DNA of 64,000 nt from Actinomadura sp. WMMA1423 (GCF_006547145.1 NZ_CP041244.1:6882001-6946000), one strand, 5' to 3'. Counted from the first letter of the stretch, positions 8,604-17,469 are shown. Made by a program: numbers and translations. The notes: generated by a model not told the origin, from the letters alone.

Positions 8604-9434
8604 TCATCCGGTGGGCTCCGGCTCGGGGCGGGACGGGTGCCGCAGGTCCGACTCGTGCGTCGCCAGCTCCACCTCGATCAGCGACTCGCTGCGAAGATGC
8701 GCCTCGTGCGCGGCCCGCCCGCCCCGCACGCCGAATAGCCGTTTGGTGACGACGATGTAGACGATCAGACCGATATTGAGCACCAGCGCGCCGATGCGCA
8801 GCACGGTGACCTTCTCCGCCAGCTCGTAGATCTCGATCGGCAGCCCGAAGCACGTCGCGACGACCGCGAAGTACTCGCCCCAGCGCTGCAGCAGCCACAG
8901 CCCGACCGCCTCGATCAGCTCGATCGCGCCGTAGACGATGAGGCCGACGGCCAGCCAGCGCAGCGTCCGCGCGTCCAGGTCGAACACGTGCCGGATGGAC
9001 GTGATGACCTTGGAGTGGTCGAGGTCCCAGCCGATCTGGTCGGCGAGCGGGCGCAGCAGCGGGATCTCCTTCTCGAAGATCCGCTCGATCGATCCGCGGC
9101 TGCCCGCGAACCGCCACACCCCGTACGCGGCGACCAGCATGATCAGGCCGCGGATGCCGCGCTCGACCGCGAAGAACCGCATGATGAAGGCGTCGCGCAG
9201 CTCCCGGCCGCGCTTCACCAGCGGCGCCCGGTCGGCAGGGCCCGTGCGGTGCGGTTCGCCGTGCACGTAGGTCCCGCAGCGCAGGCAGCGCCACGCATCG
9301 CCGATGGGGGACGAGACGACGAGCCGCTCGCGCAGCGCCTCCTCGTCGGGCGCGTAGGTGATGTGTCCCTTGCGCGCGCACGTCAGCAGGCTCCAGTCCA
9401 CGCCGACACAGTAGAGGCCCGCCGGGCCCCGCAC
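8604..9434 (-). CDS. DUF2127 family membrane protein
   Basis: The 276-residue product has an N-terminal cytoplasmic part with CLRCGTYVHG, half of a zinc-ribbon-like motif, then four predicted membrane helices including GIRGLIMLVAAYGVW and VVATCFGLPIEIYELA. This matches the DUF2127 family (Pfam Yes-type membrane proteins of unknown role). GTG 9434 is the longest start. GTG 9401, giving VDWSLLTCARKGHITY, is equally plausible since neither has a convincing ribosome binding site. The start region faces the divergent DUF3817 gene. Confidence 0.75.
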   Translation of the reverse strand: MRGPAGLYCVGVDWSLLTCARKGHITYAPDEEALRERLVVSSPIGDAWRCLRCGTYVHGEPHRTGPADRAPLVKRGRELRDAFIMRFFAVERGIRGLIMLVAAYGVWRFAGSRGSIERIFEKEIPLLRPLADQIGWDLDHSKVITSIRHVFDLDARTLRWLAVGLIVYGAIELIEAVGLWLLQRWGEYFAVVATCFGLPIEIYELAEKVTVLRIGALVLNIGLIVYIVVTKRLFGVRGGRAAHEAHLRSESLIEVELATHESDLRHPSRPEPEPTG

Positions 9435-9573
9435 ACGTCACGGTTTGCACACGTTCGCCGACTGCGAAGGTTGGATGACGGGCGGGGGCGGGGTCACGGT
9501 TTGCGCATGGGCGTGTGAGCTATGCCATATTCGGTCTGGAAACCGCGGGTGGAGGTCGCGCCGTTGAGCGGGC

Positions 9574-9888
9574 GTGGACATGATTCGTGCTTTCCGGTTC
9601 GTCTCCGTCGCCGAGGCGGGCTCGTTCCTCCTTCTGCTGCTGGTCGCCATGCCGCTGAAGTACGGGGCGGACGCGCCGGTCGGTGTGCAGCTGATGGGTC
9701 CGGTGCACGGGGTCCTGTTCATGGCCTACGTCGGCCTGGTCTTCCTCGTCCGCGAGCAGCTCGGCTGGGACCTCAGGCGCACGATCCTCGCCCTCGCCGC
9801 GGCCGTCCTGCCCGTCGCCCCGTTCTTCGTGGAGCGGCACTGGACGCGGCCCGCCGCCGAGCCGGAACCGGCCGGACGGGGCGTCTGA
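9574..9888 (+). CDS. DUF3817 family small integral membrane protein
   Basis: A 104-residue protein with three hydrophobic helices: SVAEAGSFLLLLLVAMPL, the LMGPVHGVLFMAYVGLVFLV segment with a conserved His, and TILALAAAVLPVAPFFV. This is the DUF3817 architecture; the function is unknown. ATG 9580, giving MIRAFRF, is an alternative start and matches the usual family N-terminus. It is followed immediately by a perfect bidirectional hairpin shared with the convergent permease gene. Confidence 0.75.
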   Translation: MDMIRAFRFVSVAEAGSFLLLLLVAMPLKYGADAPVGVQLMGPVHGVLFMAYVGLVFLVREQLGWDLRRTILALAAAVLPVAPFFVERHWTRPAAEPEPAGRGV

Positions 9889-9890
9889 CC

Positions 9891-9938
9891 TCCTGCGTGA
9901 CCGCGGCGGGGTGGGGGTCTTGCCGCGGTCACGCAGGA
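9891..9938. terminator. Perfect 17-bp inverted repeat between convergent genes
   Basis: TCCTGCGTGACCGCGGC (9891-9907) pairs perfectly with GCCGCGGTCACGCAGGA (9922-9938) across a 14-nt loop. It begins just after the DUF3817 stop. Its right arm contains the stop codon (9929-9931) of the oppositely oriented permease gene. It can serve as a terminator for both directions, although there is no long T run. Confidence 0.75.
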
Positions 9939-11230
9939 CGGGTGCGCGGGACCTCGTGCCGACGGCCTTCCGTGGTGCGGGGCAAGCGGAAGTCGCGCGG
10001 GCCCAGCGCGCAGGCGCGGTACTGGACGAAGTGCAACCGCAGCCAGCCGCGGCGCCGCTGCTCGGTCCAGGACGCGAACCGGCGGGCCGTGCGCGTGTCG
10101 GCGATGTCCGGCGGTTCGTCGCCCAGGAGCCAGGCGTCGACCAGCGCGCGGTAGCCGTCCGTGTCGCCGGCGGCGGAAGTGCAGGAGCGGGCGTCCTTGA
10201 GCCCCACGCTGATCTGCCGGACGGCGCGGGCCGCGTAGCCGGGGGAGAGGTCCTCGTCGAGGTGCACGGCGGCGACTCCGTCCACGACCGTGACAGGCTC
10301 CCAGGCGGGACGCTGCTCGACCGTCGTGAAGGCACCGGGCGTGCCGTTCAACCGGGCGGCGAGCGGGGTCGCCGCCTCCATCAGCGGGGGCAGTGCGTCC
10401 CGCAGCGCGGGGTGGACGCAGACGGTCAGGGGCCACCGCCGGCATACCGGCTCCGCTCGGGCGGGCGCGACCGTCGCGCCGCCGGAGTCGTGCAGGCCGA
10501 GCGTGGCCGAGACGGTCGCGGCCAGCGCCATCGCCAGCGGGACGACGAGCAGGAACCGCCGCGTCGCCCACATCACGTAGCCGAGGATCAGCGCCGTGGT
10601 CAGCCCGGTGGTCCACAGGATCTGCTCGGCGAACACCTCGGGGCGCAGCGTGGTGAAAAGCCGGATGCGGGGGAGTGCGGCGGGAGGCAGCAGGCTCCAC
10701 CAGGACACCCCCGGGATGCGCAGGGCGGCCCACAGTGCGGTGACGGCCAGCACGAGGGCCGCCGTGGCACGGTGCGGTGCGACGCGTCCGGTCAGGTAAC
10801 CCACGACGACGTGCAGGACGAGCGCGCCCGCACCGGAGAGCACGCCGAGCGGCTGGGGCTGCCCGGCGTGCGCGTGCACGAGGGTGACGGTGACGGCCAC
10901 GGCCGTGACCACGACGTAGGAGACCAGCGCGGCCGACGACAGCAGCAGCAGGTCGAACAGGACGCCGGTCGCGGGAGAGCGGGCGGTGAGGTCGCGCAGA
11001 TAGTCGAGCGGGCGTTCCCGGACGGCCGTCCACGCGGCCAGGCCCGCGGCCGCCGGGCCCAGGAAGCGGACGGCGTCGACGAGCGCGACGACGGTGTTGT
11101 CCCAGTAGGCGACCGGCGGGGAGAGCGACAGGCACGCCGCCGCCGTCCCGAGCCCGGTGAGGACCGGCACGGCGACGAGCAGCGCCGTGCGGCGGGCGTC
11201 CAGCCGGAGCACCCGCCCGAGGTCAGACAC
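9929..11230 (-). CDS. ABC-2-like membrane protein with extracytoplasmic C-terminal domain
   Basis: A 433-residue protein with about six hydrophobic segments in residues 18-250 (for example LLLLSSAALVSYVVVTAVAV and FLLVVPLAMALAATVSATLG). A roughly 180-residue soluble tail starts near GLHDSGGATVAPARAEPVC and contains several Cys. Its start overlaps the end of the ATPase gene by 8 bp, so it is most likely the permease partner. It has no recognisable standard permease motif. The soluble tail is probably extracytoplasmic; its function is unknown. Confidence 0.65.
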   Translation of the reverse strand: MSDLGRVLRLDARRTALLVAVPVLTGLGTAAACLSLSPPVAYWDNTVVALVDAVRFLGPAAAGLAAWTAVRERPLDYLRDLTARSPATGVLFDLLLLSSAALVSYVVVTAVAVTVTLVHAHAGQPQPLGVLSGAGALVLHVVVGYLTGRVAPHRATAALVLAVTALWAALRIPGVSWWSLLPPAALPRIRLFTTLRPEVFAEQILWTTGLTTALILGYVMWATRRFLLVVPLAMALAATVSATLGLHDSGGATVAPARAEPVCRRWPLTVCVHPALRDALPPLMEAATPLAARLNGTPGAFTTVEQRPAWEPVTVVDGVAAVHLDEDLSPGYAARAVRQISVGLKDARSCTSAAGDTDGYRALVDAWLLGDEPPDIADTRTARRFASWTEQRRRGWLRLHFVQYRACALGPRDFRLPRTTEGRRHEVPRTRPA

Positions 11231-12311
11231 CGGTGGCGCTCTCGGCGGGCGACCGCCCGGCCCGTGCCTTCGTCAGGGGCGGCAGGGCCCGGTGCGGCAG
11301 AGGCAGGCCCGGCAGGGGCAGGGGCAGGTTCGGCAGGGGCAGGCCCGGCAGGGGCAGGTTCGGCAGGCTCAACTGCGGCAGGCCGAGTTGCGGCAGGGCC
11401 ACCTGCCGCATCGTGCGCAGGGAGGGGCGTCGCCGGTCCATCGCGTCGACCGTCTGCGGAGTGAGGGCGTCCCGCGCGCCGGAGGCACTCCGCTTGTCGG
11501 AGGCACCGCGCTTGTCGGAGGCACCGCGCTGGTCGGAGACGCCCCGCCGGTCGGAGGCGGAGCGGCCGCGGCGGGCGGCGGCCGACTGCGTCGGCTGCTC
11601 GCTGAGCCGGCCGCGGGCGAGGGTGAAGAGGCGGTCGCACCAGCCGGTCAGCGTCTCGGTGGCGTCGGCGGTGACGACCACGGTGGGCGCCAGCGTGCGC
11701 AGCTCGGGGATCAGCTCGGCCATGGCCGTGGTGAGCGTCTGCCTGCCGGGGCCGGCGGCGCCGGTGGGCCAGGGTTCGGCGGCGGCGCACAGCTCGCCGA
11801 AGGGGTCGTCGAGCAGGACGAGGCCGGGCTCGTGGACGCAGGCGGCGGCCAGCCCGGCGCGGAGCCGGACGTCCGGCGGCAGCAGCGCCAGCTCCGTCCC
11901 GGCGGCGTCGGCCAGGTCGAAGCGACGGATCATGCTCTTCGCGGCGGACGCGCTCGTCCGCTTGTAGTAGGCGGCGTAGGCGACGAACTCCCCGGCCGTC
12001 ATGCCCTCCGCGCGCGAGAACCGGGCCGGCAGGTAGCCGATCCCGGCGCGGGCGGCCCGCTGCCCGGCGGTGTTGGTGATGTCGTGCCCGAGAATGTGCA
12101 GCGCGCCGGTGTTCGGTCTGCGCAAGGTCGCGAACGTGGCCAGCAGAGTGGATTTACCGGCACCAGGTGGACCGGCAAGGCCGACCACGCCTTCGGGCAC
12201 GCCGAAGGTCACCGGGCGCAGGAGCCACCGCCCCCCGCGGCGGACACCCATTCCTCGGGCCACGATCACGGAATGCTCCGCGATCACAAGTTTCCCCCCG
12301 TTGTTCGTCAT
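11223..12311 (-). CDS. ABC transporter ATP-binding protein with C-terminal Leu-Pro repeat
   Basis: The N-terminal part is an ABC ATPase. Walker A GPPGAGKST is at residues 47-55 and Walker B is LVLLDDPF. The signature that should read LSGGQ is replaced by LPPDVRLRAG, so catalysis may be altered. After about residue 250 comes a Ser/Asp/Arg repeat (SDQRGASDKRGASDKRSAS), then a tract of Leu-Pro-x units (LPQLGLPQLSLPNLPLPG and on) that is also repetitive in DNA. ATG 12311 was chosen because similarity begins soon after it (362 residues). The start is not secure: there is no clear ribosome binding site. Confidence 0.7.
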   Translation of the reverse strand: MTNNGGKLVIAEHSVIVARGMGVRRGGRWLLRPVTFGVPEGVVGLAGPPGAGKSTLLATFATLRRPNTGALHILGHDITNTAGQRAARAGIGYLPARFSRAEGMTAGEFVAYAAYYKRTSASAAKSMIRRFDLADAAGTELALLPPDVRLRAGLAAACVHEPGLVLLDDPFGELCAAAEPWPTGAAGPGRQTLTTAMAELIPELRTLAPTVVVTADATETLTGWCDRLFTLARGRLSEQPTQSAAARRGRSASDRRGVSDQRGASDKRGASDKRSASGARDALTPQTVDAMDRRRPSLRTMRQVALPQLGLPQLSLPNLPLPGLPLPNLPLPLPGLPLPHRALPPLTKARAGRSPAESATGV

Positions 12312-12697
12312 GCGTTCGCGGCACCCGGACGTCGCCCCCGCGCGCCGGTGGCCTCGGGTCCCCCAACCCGCCACTCGGCACGCCCGCGGGCCGGGCCGCC
12401 CCCCGGCGGCGCCGACCCGGTCGCTTTTGCCGGGCCGCAATGCATCGACATCGTGACTATAACCGGGCTTGGTGATGGCTGTCAGCAATCTTATTGCCTT
12501 TACGGCAGGACGCCTGAAGTCTTTGCCCGGGGAGCCCGGGGAAGGAAAACCGATAAGTCGAACAATTCTCTCGATATACTTTTATCTGGATACATCGGGC
12601 GTCCCGTACGGGTGCCGGAGGCCGCTCGGCGGGCCCCCCGCTCCGCTGGGAGCGTACGGACGTACGGCCGGGCGCGCTCATGGGGCAGGATGGACCC
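12312..12697. other. Divergent intergenic region
   Basis: This 386-bp gap separates the leftward ABC operon from the rightward cnoX-like gene and must hold both promoters. It includes an unusually AT-rich stretch at about 12485-12600, with TATACT at 12575-12580 as a possible rightward -10. I cannot fix a transcription start. Open frames across it show no family similarity. Confidence 0.5.
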
Positions 12698-13666
12698 ATG
12701 CCTTCTCGGGACTTTTCGTTGCACGGGGCCATCGACCTGGGAGCGCGCCAGGCCGCGGCCAGGAAGCAGCAGGAACGCCGGGCCCAGGGCGGCGGCGCGC
12801 CGCCCGCCGCCGCCAGCGCGGCGGGCGCGGCCGGCGGCGGCCCCTTCGTCGTGGACGTCACCGACCAGACCTTCAACGCCGAGGTCGTGGAGCGGTCGCA
12901 GTCCGTCCCCGTCCTGGTGGACTTCTGGGCCGAGTGGTGCGGCCCGTGCAAGCAGCTCGGCCCGATCCTGGAGAAGCTCGCCACCGAGGCGGGCGGCAAG
13001 TGGATCCTGGCCAAGGTCGACATCGACGCGAACCCGCAGCTCGGCGCCTACATGCAGCAGATGGGCGTGCGCGGCATCCCGTTCGTCGCGGCGGTCGTCG
13101 CCGGGCAGCTGCTGCCGTTCCTCAACGGCGCCGCGCCCGAGCCGCAGGTCCGCCAGGCCATCGACCAGCTCTTCGAGGCGCTGCGCAGCGAGGGCATCCT
13201 GCCGGACGCCCCCGAGGGCGAGCAGCCCGCCGCCGGTGCCGAGGCCCCCGCCGCCGACCCGGTGTACTCCGAGGCCGAGGAGGCCTTGCAGCGCGGTGAC
13301 CTGGACGGCGCCAAGGCCGCGTTCGAGCGGATCCTCGCCGCCGACCCGAGGGACGACCAGGCGAAGCAGGGCCTCGCACTCGTCGACCTGAGCCTGCGCG
13401 TGCGGTCGCTGGACCCCGAGCGCGCGCTCCAGGAGGCGGTCGACAAGCCCGGCGACGTCCAGGCGCAGATCAGCGCGTCCGACGTGGAGATGGTGTCCGG
13501 ACGCATCGACGACGCTTTCGACCGGCTGGTGGGCGCGGTGCGGCGCAGCGCGGGCGACGACCGCGACGCGGCGCGCAAGCACCTGCTGTCGCTGTTCGAG
13601 CTGCTGCCGCCGGACGACCCGCGCGTCGCCAAGGCCCGCCGCGGTCTCCAGTCCGCCCTCTTCTGA
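12698..13666 (+). CDS. CnoX/YbbN-like thioredoxin-TPR protein
   Basis: The protein has 322 residues. After a 45-residue low-complexity Gln/Ala/Gly leader comes a thioredoxin domain with an intact WCGPC motif (residues 80-84, in VDFWAEWCGPCKQLGP). From about 185 TPR-like helices follow, starting with YSEAEEALQRGDLDGAKAAFERIL. This architecture matches YbbN/CnoX. The E. coli homologue is a chaperedoxin that guards proteins from over-oxidation and hands them to GroEL; many homologues keep the active cysteines, as here. ATG 12698 (MPSRDF) is the best start, since a longer frame begins within the promoter region. Confidence 0.85.
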   Translation: MPSRDFSLHGAIDLGARQAAARKQQERRAQGGGAPPAAASAAGAAGGGPFVVDVTDQTFNAEVVERSQSVPVLVDFWAEWCGPCKQLGPILEKLATEAGGKWILAKVDIDANPQLGAYMQQMGVRGIPFVAAVVAGQLLPFLNGAAPEPQVRQAIDQLFEALRSEGILPDAPEGEQPAAGAEAPAADPVYSEAEEALQRGDLDGAKAAFERILAADPRDDQAKQGLALVDLSLRVRSLDPERALQEAVDKPGDVQAQISASDVEMVSGRIDDAFDRLVGAVRRSAGDDRDAARKHLLSLFELLPPDDPRVAKARRGLQSALF

Positions 13667-14143
13667 GCCCGCCCCAGAGCCTCGCCCTCGAACCTGCGTT
13701 TCTTTGGTGTGTTCGGCGCGGGTCGGCCGGTATATCCGGGCGGGCCGCGCCGAACGCGGGACGCTCGCCGGCGGGACCGTTCCAGGGCGAGCGGGCCACC
13801 CGACCGCGATGTTGAGCGTATGCTCGTGGCGATGACCGCGCCCGTGCGGCCCAGATGAAGCACTTCCACGGGTGAAGCACTTCTACGGGGTCGAACCCGC
13901 CGATCCGCGGCTCTGCCTGCTCGTGATCGACACCGACCAGTGATCGACGCCCCAGTGATCGATACTGACCGGTGACGACACCACGGGGCCGCCCGTGCCG
14001 GCGACCGTCGAGTCGCCCGGCGTCGCGGCGGGGCGCTGCGAGCCGCGGGTACCAGGACCGGACCGCGGCCCCGGACGCACCGTCCCCTCGGGCTCGGGCG
14101 CGCTCGGATGTGGACAAACCCGTATAAATAGGGAGCAGCTGTC
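13667..14143. other. Intergenic region with short direct repeats
   Basis: This 477-bp stretch has no gene I can support. It contains two near-identical copies of TGAAGCACTTC(C/T)ACGGG at about 13856-13891. Around 13922-13970, CAGTGATCGA is repeated within a run related to GTGATCGACACCGACCAG. TATAAATAG at about 14123-14131 lies 13 nt before GTG 14144 and could be the -10 region of the malic enzyme promoter. The repeats might bind a regulator; no evidence shows which. Confidence 0.45.
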
Positions 14144-15547
14144 GTGGCGAGCGTGCCAAGCGTGTCGTACTCCATCACCGTCCGGCTCGAGGTCCCGGCC
14201 GGCGGCCGGGCCGTCAGCCAGATCACCCACGTGGTCGAGAACGCCGGCGGCATCGTCACGGCCCTCGACGTCAACACCGCCGGCCACGAGACGCTGCGCA
14301 TCGACGTCACGATCGCCACCCGCGACACCCAGCACGCCGAGGCGATCGCCGGCGCGCTGGAGCGGATCGACTCCGTCAAGATCCACAAGGTCAGCGACCG
14401 GACGTTCCTGATGCACCTCGGCGGCAAGATCGAGATGCAGTCGAAGGTGCCGCTGCGCAACCGCGACGAGCTGTCGATGGCCTACACGCCCGGCGTCGCC
14501 CCCGTCTCCCTCGCCATCGCCCGCAACCCCGAGGACGTCCGCCGCCTGACGATCAAGCGCAACAGCGTCGCCGTGGTGACCGACGGCTCGGCGGTGCTCG
14601 GGCTCGGCAACATCGGCCCGGAGGCCGCGCTGCCGGTCATGGAGGGCAAGGCGGCGCTGTTCAAGCGGTTCGCCGGGATCGACGCGTGGCCGATCTGCCT
14701 GGACACCCAGGACACCGACGAGATCGTCCGGACCGTGCAGATCCTCGCGCCCGCGTTCGGCGGCATCAACCTGGAGGACATCTCCGCGCCCCGCTGCTTC
14801 GAGGTCGAGGCCCGGCTTCGCGAGCTGCTCGACATCCCCGTCTTCCACGACGACCAGCACGGCACCGCGATCTGCGTGCTCGCCGCGCTGACCAACGCGC
14901 TGCGCGTCGTCGGCAAGGACATCGGCGCCGTCCGCATCACGATGGCGGGCGCGGGCGCGGCCGGCACCGCCATCCTGAAGCTGCTGATGCACGCGGGCGC
15001 CCGCAACCTCGTCGTCTGCGACTACCGCGGCGCCGTGCACAAGGGCCGCGACGACCTGGACGACTCGCTCCGCTGGATCGCCGAGCACACCAACGAGGGC
15101 GGCTACTCCGGCGACCTGCGCGGCGCGGTGAAGGACGCCGACGTGTTCATCGGCGTGTCCGCCCCCGGCATCCTGAACGGCGACGACATCGCCACGATGA
15201 GCGACGACGCGATCGTTTTCGCGCTCGCCAACCCCGAGCCGGAGGTGTCGCCGGACGAGGCCCGCGAGCACGCCGCCGTCGTCGCCACCGGCCGCAGCGA
15301 CTACCCGAACCAGATCAACAACGTGCTGGCGTTCCCCGGCGTGTTCCGCGGCCTGCTGGACGCCCAGGCCAGCGGCGTCACCCTCGACATGCTCGCGGCC
15401 GCGGCGAAGGCACTCGCCGAGGTCGTCACCCCGGACGAGCTCGGCCCGAACTACATCGTGCCGAGCGTCTTCCACCCGGACGTCAGCACCCGCGTCGCCG
15501 GCGCCGTCCGCGAGGCGGCGGGCGGCCGCCCTCGCACCGAGGCATAG
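14144..15547 (+). CDS. NAD-dependent malic enzyme with N-terminal ACT domain
   Basis: Malic enzyme decarboxylates malate to pyruvate with reduction of NAD(P). Residues 6-80 form an ACT-type regulatory domain (SITVRLEVPAGGRAVSQITH). The catalytic part follows with AYTPGVAPVS, VVTDGSAVLGLGNIGPEAAL, GINLEDISAPRCFE (metal ligands E/D), IPVFHDDQHGTA and the nucleotide-binding GAGAAGTAI. At 467 residues it matches the ACT-fused bacterial malic enzymes. GTG 14144 has GGGAG 8 nt upstream. ACT fusion suggests allosteric control, possibly by an amino acid. Preference for NAD over NADP cannot be read confidently. Confidence 0.9.
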   Translation: MASVPSVSYSITVRLEVPAGGRAVSQITHVVENAGGIVTALDVNTAGHETLRIDVTIATRDTQHAEAIAGALERIDSVKIHKVSDRTFLMHLGGKIEMQSKVPLRNRDELSMAYTPGVAPVSLAIARNPEDVRRLTIKRNSVAVVTDGSAVLGLGNIGPEAALPVMEGKAALFKRFAGIDAWPICLDTQDTDEIVRTVQILAPAFGGINLEDISAPRCFEVEARLRELLDIPVFHDDQHGTAICVLAALTNALRVVGKDIGAVRITMAGAGAAGTAILKLLMHAGARNLVVCDYRGAVHKGRDDLDDSLRWIAEHTNEGGYSGDLRGAVKDADVFIGVSAPGILNGDDIATMSDDAIVFALANPEPEVSPDEAREHAAVVATGRSDYPNQINNVLAFPGVFRGLLDAQASGVTLDMLAAAAKALAEVVTPDELGPNYIVPSVFHPDVSTRVAGAVREAAGGRPRTEA

Positions 15548-15570
15548 CGCCGGACGTCCGTCCCGGTACG

Positions 15571-15618
15571 GAGCGGGAGGGCGCCGTCGCGTGGGTGCGG
15601 CGGGCGCCCCCGCTCCGG
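15571..15618. terminator. Imperfect inverted repeat between malic enzyme and LPXTG genes
   Basis: GGAGCGGGAGGGCGCC can pair with GGCGCCCCCGCTCC with a two-base bulge and a 17-nt loop. It sits between two convergent genes, so a bidirectional terminator is plausible. There is no T run. Confidence 0.4.
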
Positions 15619-15619
15619 C

Positions 15620-16321
15620 TCAGTCGGACTTGCGGCCCGCGAAGATCTGCTCGCGGCGCCGGGGCCAGGTGCCGCCCCACCAGAAGATGATCGCTCCGGT
15701 CAGGATGACGGCGACGCCGGTCACGGCGCGCGCCCACAGGACGGTGTCGGGGCCGGTGTGCGGCAGCTTGCCGGGCGGCGTCTCGTGCGGGGCGCCGCCC
15801 GCCTTCCTGCAGTCGGCCTTGACGGTGGTGCTCTCGATCTGCCGGTTCGCCCACCGGACGGTGATGCGGGTGCGGCGGTCCTCGCGCAGCTTCACCGCGA
15901 CCGTCCGGGTGGCGCCCGGGCCGATCTTGCCGGGGACGGTGGCGGTGTCGTCGTTCTTCTCGATGGAGAAGTCCTCGGTCTGCGTCCCGGTGTTGCGGAT
16001 CCTGACGTTCACGGTCCGGTCGGGGCAGGACACCGGCCCGATGGTGGCCGTCACCGGCCGCGCGGGGGTCGCCGTGGTCGGCGGGTGCGTCGGGGTCCGG
16101 GTCGGAGTGTGCGAGGGGGTGCGGGTCGGGGTGTGGGACGGGGTGCGGGTCGGCTTGCCCGAGGTGGACGGCGATCCGCCGGACGGGCTCGGGCTCGCCG
16201 AGGTGGACTCCGTGCTCGAGGCCGGTGACGCCGAGCTGCTCGACTTGACCAGGGGCGGGATGGCGATCAGCGCCCCGATCACGATGAACACCGCGGCGAT
16301 GATGACCCTGGGCAACTGCAT
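15620..16321 (-). CDS. LPXTG-type cell-wall-anchored surface protein
   Basis: A secreted protein of 233 residues with a complete sortase-substrate layout. It has an N-terminal hydrophobic signal (VIIAAVFIVIGALIAI), a Ser/Thr/Pro stalk with TRTPSHTP repeated, and a small domain with one Cys pair (SCPDRTVNVRIRNTGTQTEDFSI to KADCRK). The sorting signal LPHTG follows, then a membrane helix and the basic tail RRREQIFAGRKSD. ATG 16321 has GGGAGGA 5 nt upstream. The stalk repeats are visible in the DNA at about 16080-16155. Function is unknown, and no sortase gene is in the window. Confidence 0.85.
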   Translation of the reverse strand: MQLPRVIIAAVFIVIGALIAIPPLVKSSSSASPASSTESTSASPSPSGGSPSTSGKPTRTPSHTPTRTPSHTPTRTPTHPPTTATPARPVTATIGPVSCPDRTVNVRIRNTGTQTEDFSIEKNDDTATVPGKIGPGATRTVAVKLREDRRTRITVRWANRQIESTTVKADCRKAGGAPHETPPGKLPHTGPDTVLWARAVTGVAVILTGAIIFWWGGTWPRRREQIFAGRKSD

Positions 16322-16472
16322 CGCTGTCCTCCCGGCGCGCGCCAAGCGGGTGGCCGATGATCCTAGATCATTCTTAACCCAGGACCTTGTCGTGCCGATA
16401 TCCCCATCGATAGGAATGCGTAACAGGCTAACGAGTGAGGGGACGTGCCGCCGGGGGTCCGGGCAACGCATC

Positions 16473-17057
16473 ATGGGACCCATGGAAGACGGGATCAGGG
16501 TCGGGCTCCTGCTGGTGGCCACCCCGCAGCTGGAGGATCCGAACTTTCGGCGCAGCGTCGTCCTGCTGGTCGAGCACGATGGCGACGGGGGCACGCTGGG
16601 GGTCGTCCTCAACCGGCCGACCGAGCTCCCGGTCGACCGCGTGCTGCCGCCGTGGGCGGAGCTCGTGACGGGCCCCGCCGTGGTGTTCCAGGGCGGGCCG
16701 GTCGCGCTGGAGAGCGCGCTCGCCCTGGCCCGGCTCCCCGGCGAGGACGAACCGCTCGGATGGCGCGCCCTCGACGGGGGCGCCGAGGTCGCCCGGGTGG
16801 GTCTGGTCGACCTGGAGGCCCCGCCCGGCCTGCTCGCGGCGGAGCTGCTCCAGCTGCGCGTGTTCGCCGGGTACGCCGGGTGGTCCGCCGGGCAGCTGCG
16901 CTCCGAGATCGAGGACGGCTCGTGGTACCTGGTGCCCGCCGAGGCCGGGGATGTGTTCGCCGGCGACCCGGAGCGGCTGTGGCAGGACGTGCTGCGCCGG
17001 CAGGGCGGCGACCTGGCATTCGTCGCCACGTTCCCCGAGGACCCGACGCTGAACTAA
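16473..17057 (+). CDS. YqgE/AlgH family protein
   Basis: A 194-residue member of the YqgE/AlgH (DUF179) family. It shows the signature RVGLLLVATPQLEDPNFRRSVVLLVEHD, then GTLGVVLNRPTEL, FQGGPV, RVFAGYAGWSAGQLRSEIEDGSW and VLRRQGGDLAF. Despite the name AlgH, its biochemical role is unclear. ATG 16482 (MEDGIR) is an alternative start three codons in. The next gene starts within 15 bp, so they form an operon closed by the hairpin at 17381. Confidence 0.88.
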   Translation: MGPMEDGIRVGLLLVATPQLEDPNFRRSVVLLVEHDGDGGTLGVVLNRPTELPVDRVLPPWAELVTGPAVVFQGGPVALESALALARLPGEDEPLGWRALDGGAEVARVGLVDLEAPPGLLAAELLQLRVFAGYAGWSAGQLRSEIEDGSWYLVPAEAGDVFAGDPERLWQDVLRRQGGDLAFVATFPEDPTLN

Positions 17058-17067
17058 GGTGAACGAC

Positions 17068-17328
17068 GTGAGTACGAAGATCCTTCCTGACGGCGACACC
17101 CAGAGCGATGTCCGGCCGGACCTCTCCCACGGTGACGGCGACCACGAGCGCTTCGCCCACTACGTGAAGAAGGCCAAGATCACTGAGAGCGCGGTGACCG
17201 GCACGCCGGTGATCGCGCTGTGCGGCAAGGTCTGGGTGCCGAACCGGGATCCGAAGAAGTACCCCGTCTGCCCGGAGTGCAAGGAGATCTACGAGTCCAT
17301 GCAGTCCGGCGGCGACGGCGAGGAGTGA
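17068..17328 (+). CDS. DUF3039 domain-containing protein
   Basis: A small actinobacterial protein of 86 residues. The DUF3039 core is clear: SHGDGDHERFAHYV, GTPVIALCGKVWVP and a YPVCPECKEIYE motif whose cysteines suggest metal binding. No function is established. GTG 17068 (MSTKILPDGD) is preferred because AAGG lies 8 nt upstream; GTG 17059 in the same frame is possible. It follows the YqgE/AlgH gene, a common actinobacterial neighbour pair, and the two likely share a transcript. Confidence 0.85.
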   Translation: MSTKILPDGDTQSDVRPDLSHGDGDHERFAHYVKKAKITESAVTGTPVIALCGKVWVPNRDPKKYPVCPECKEIYESMQSGGDGEE

Positions 17329-17380
17329 CCGGCCGCTGAACGGCGGCCGAGGGCGCGCCGCCGAATAGGCGTGCGCGCGT

Positions 17381-17411
17381 GAGGTCCTGCGGCCATGTGC
17401 CGCGGGACCTC
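17381..17411 (+). terminator. 13-bp stem-loop ending the yqgE-DUF3039 operon
   Basis: GAGGTCCTGCGGC pairs with GCCGCGGGACCTC, with one wobble, across a 5-nt loop. It is followed by GGTCTTTCA. It lies 52 bp after the DUF3039 stop and before the metalloprotease gene. Confidence 0.75.
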
Positions 17412-17469
17412 GGTCTTTCACATCACGGGACGTCCCGAACCGGGCGTCCCTGAACAATCGGGGGATTCG

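Noticed and set aside
13667..14143. Open frames on both strands in the gap before the malic enzyme
   Set aside because: No ribosome binding site or family similarity; composition fits intergenic repeats.
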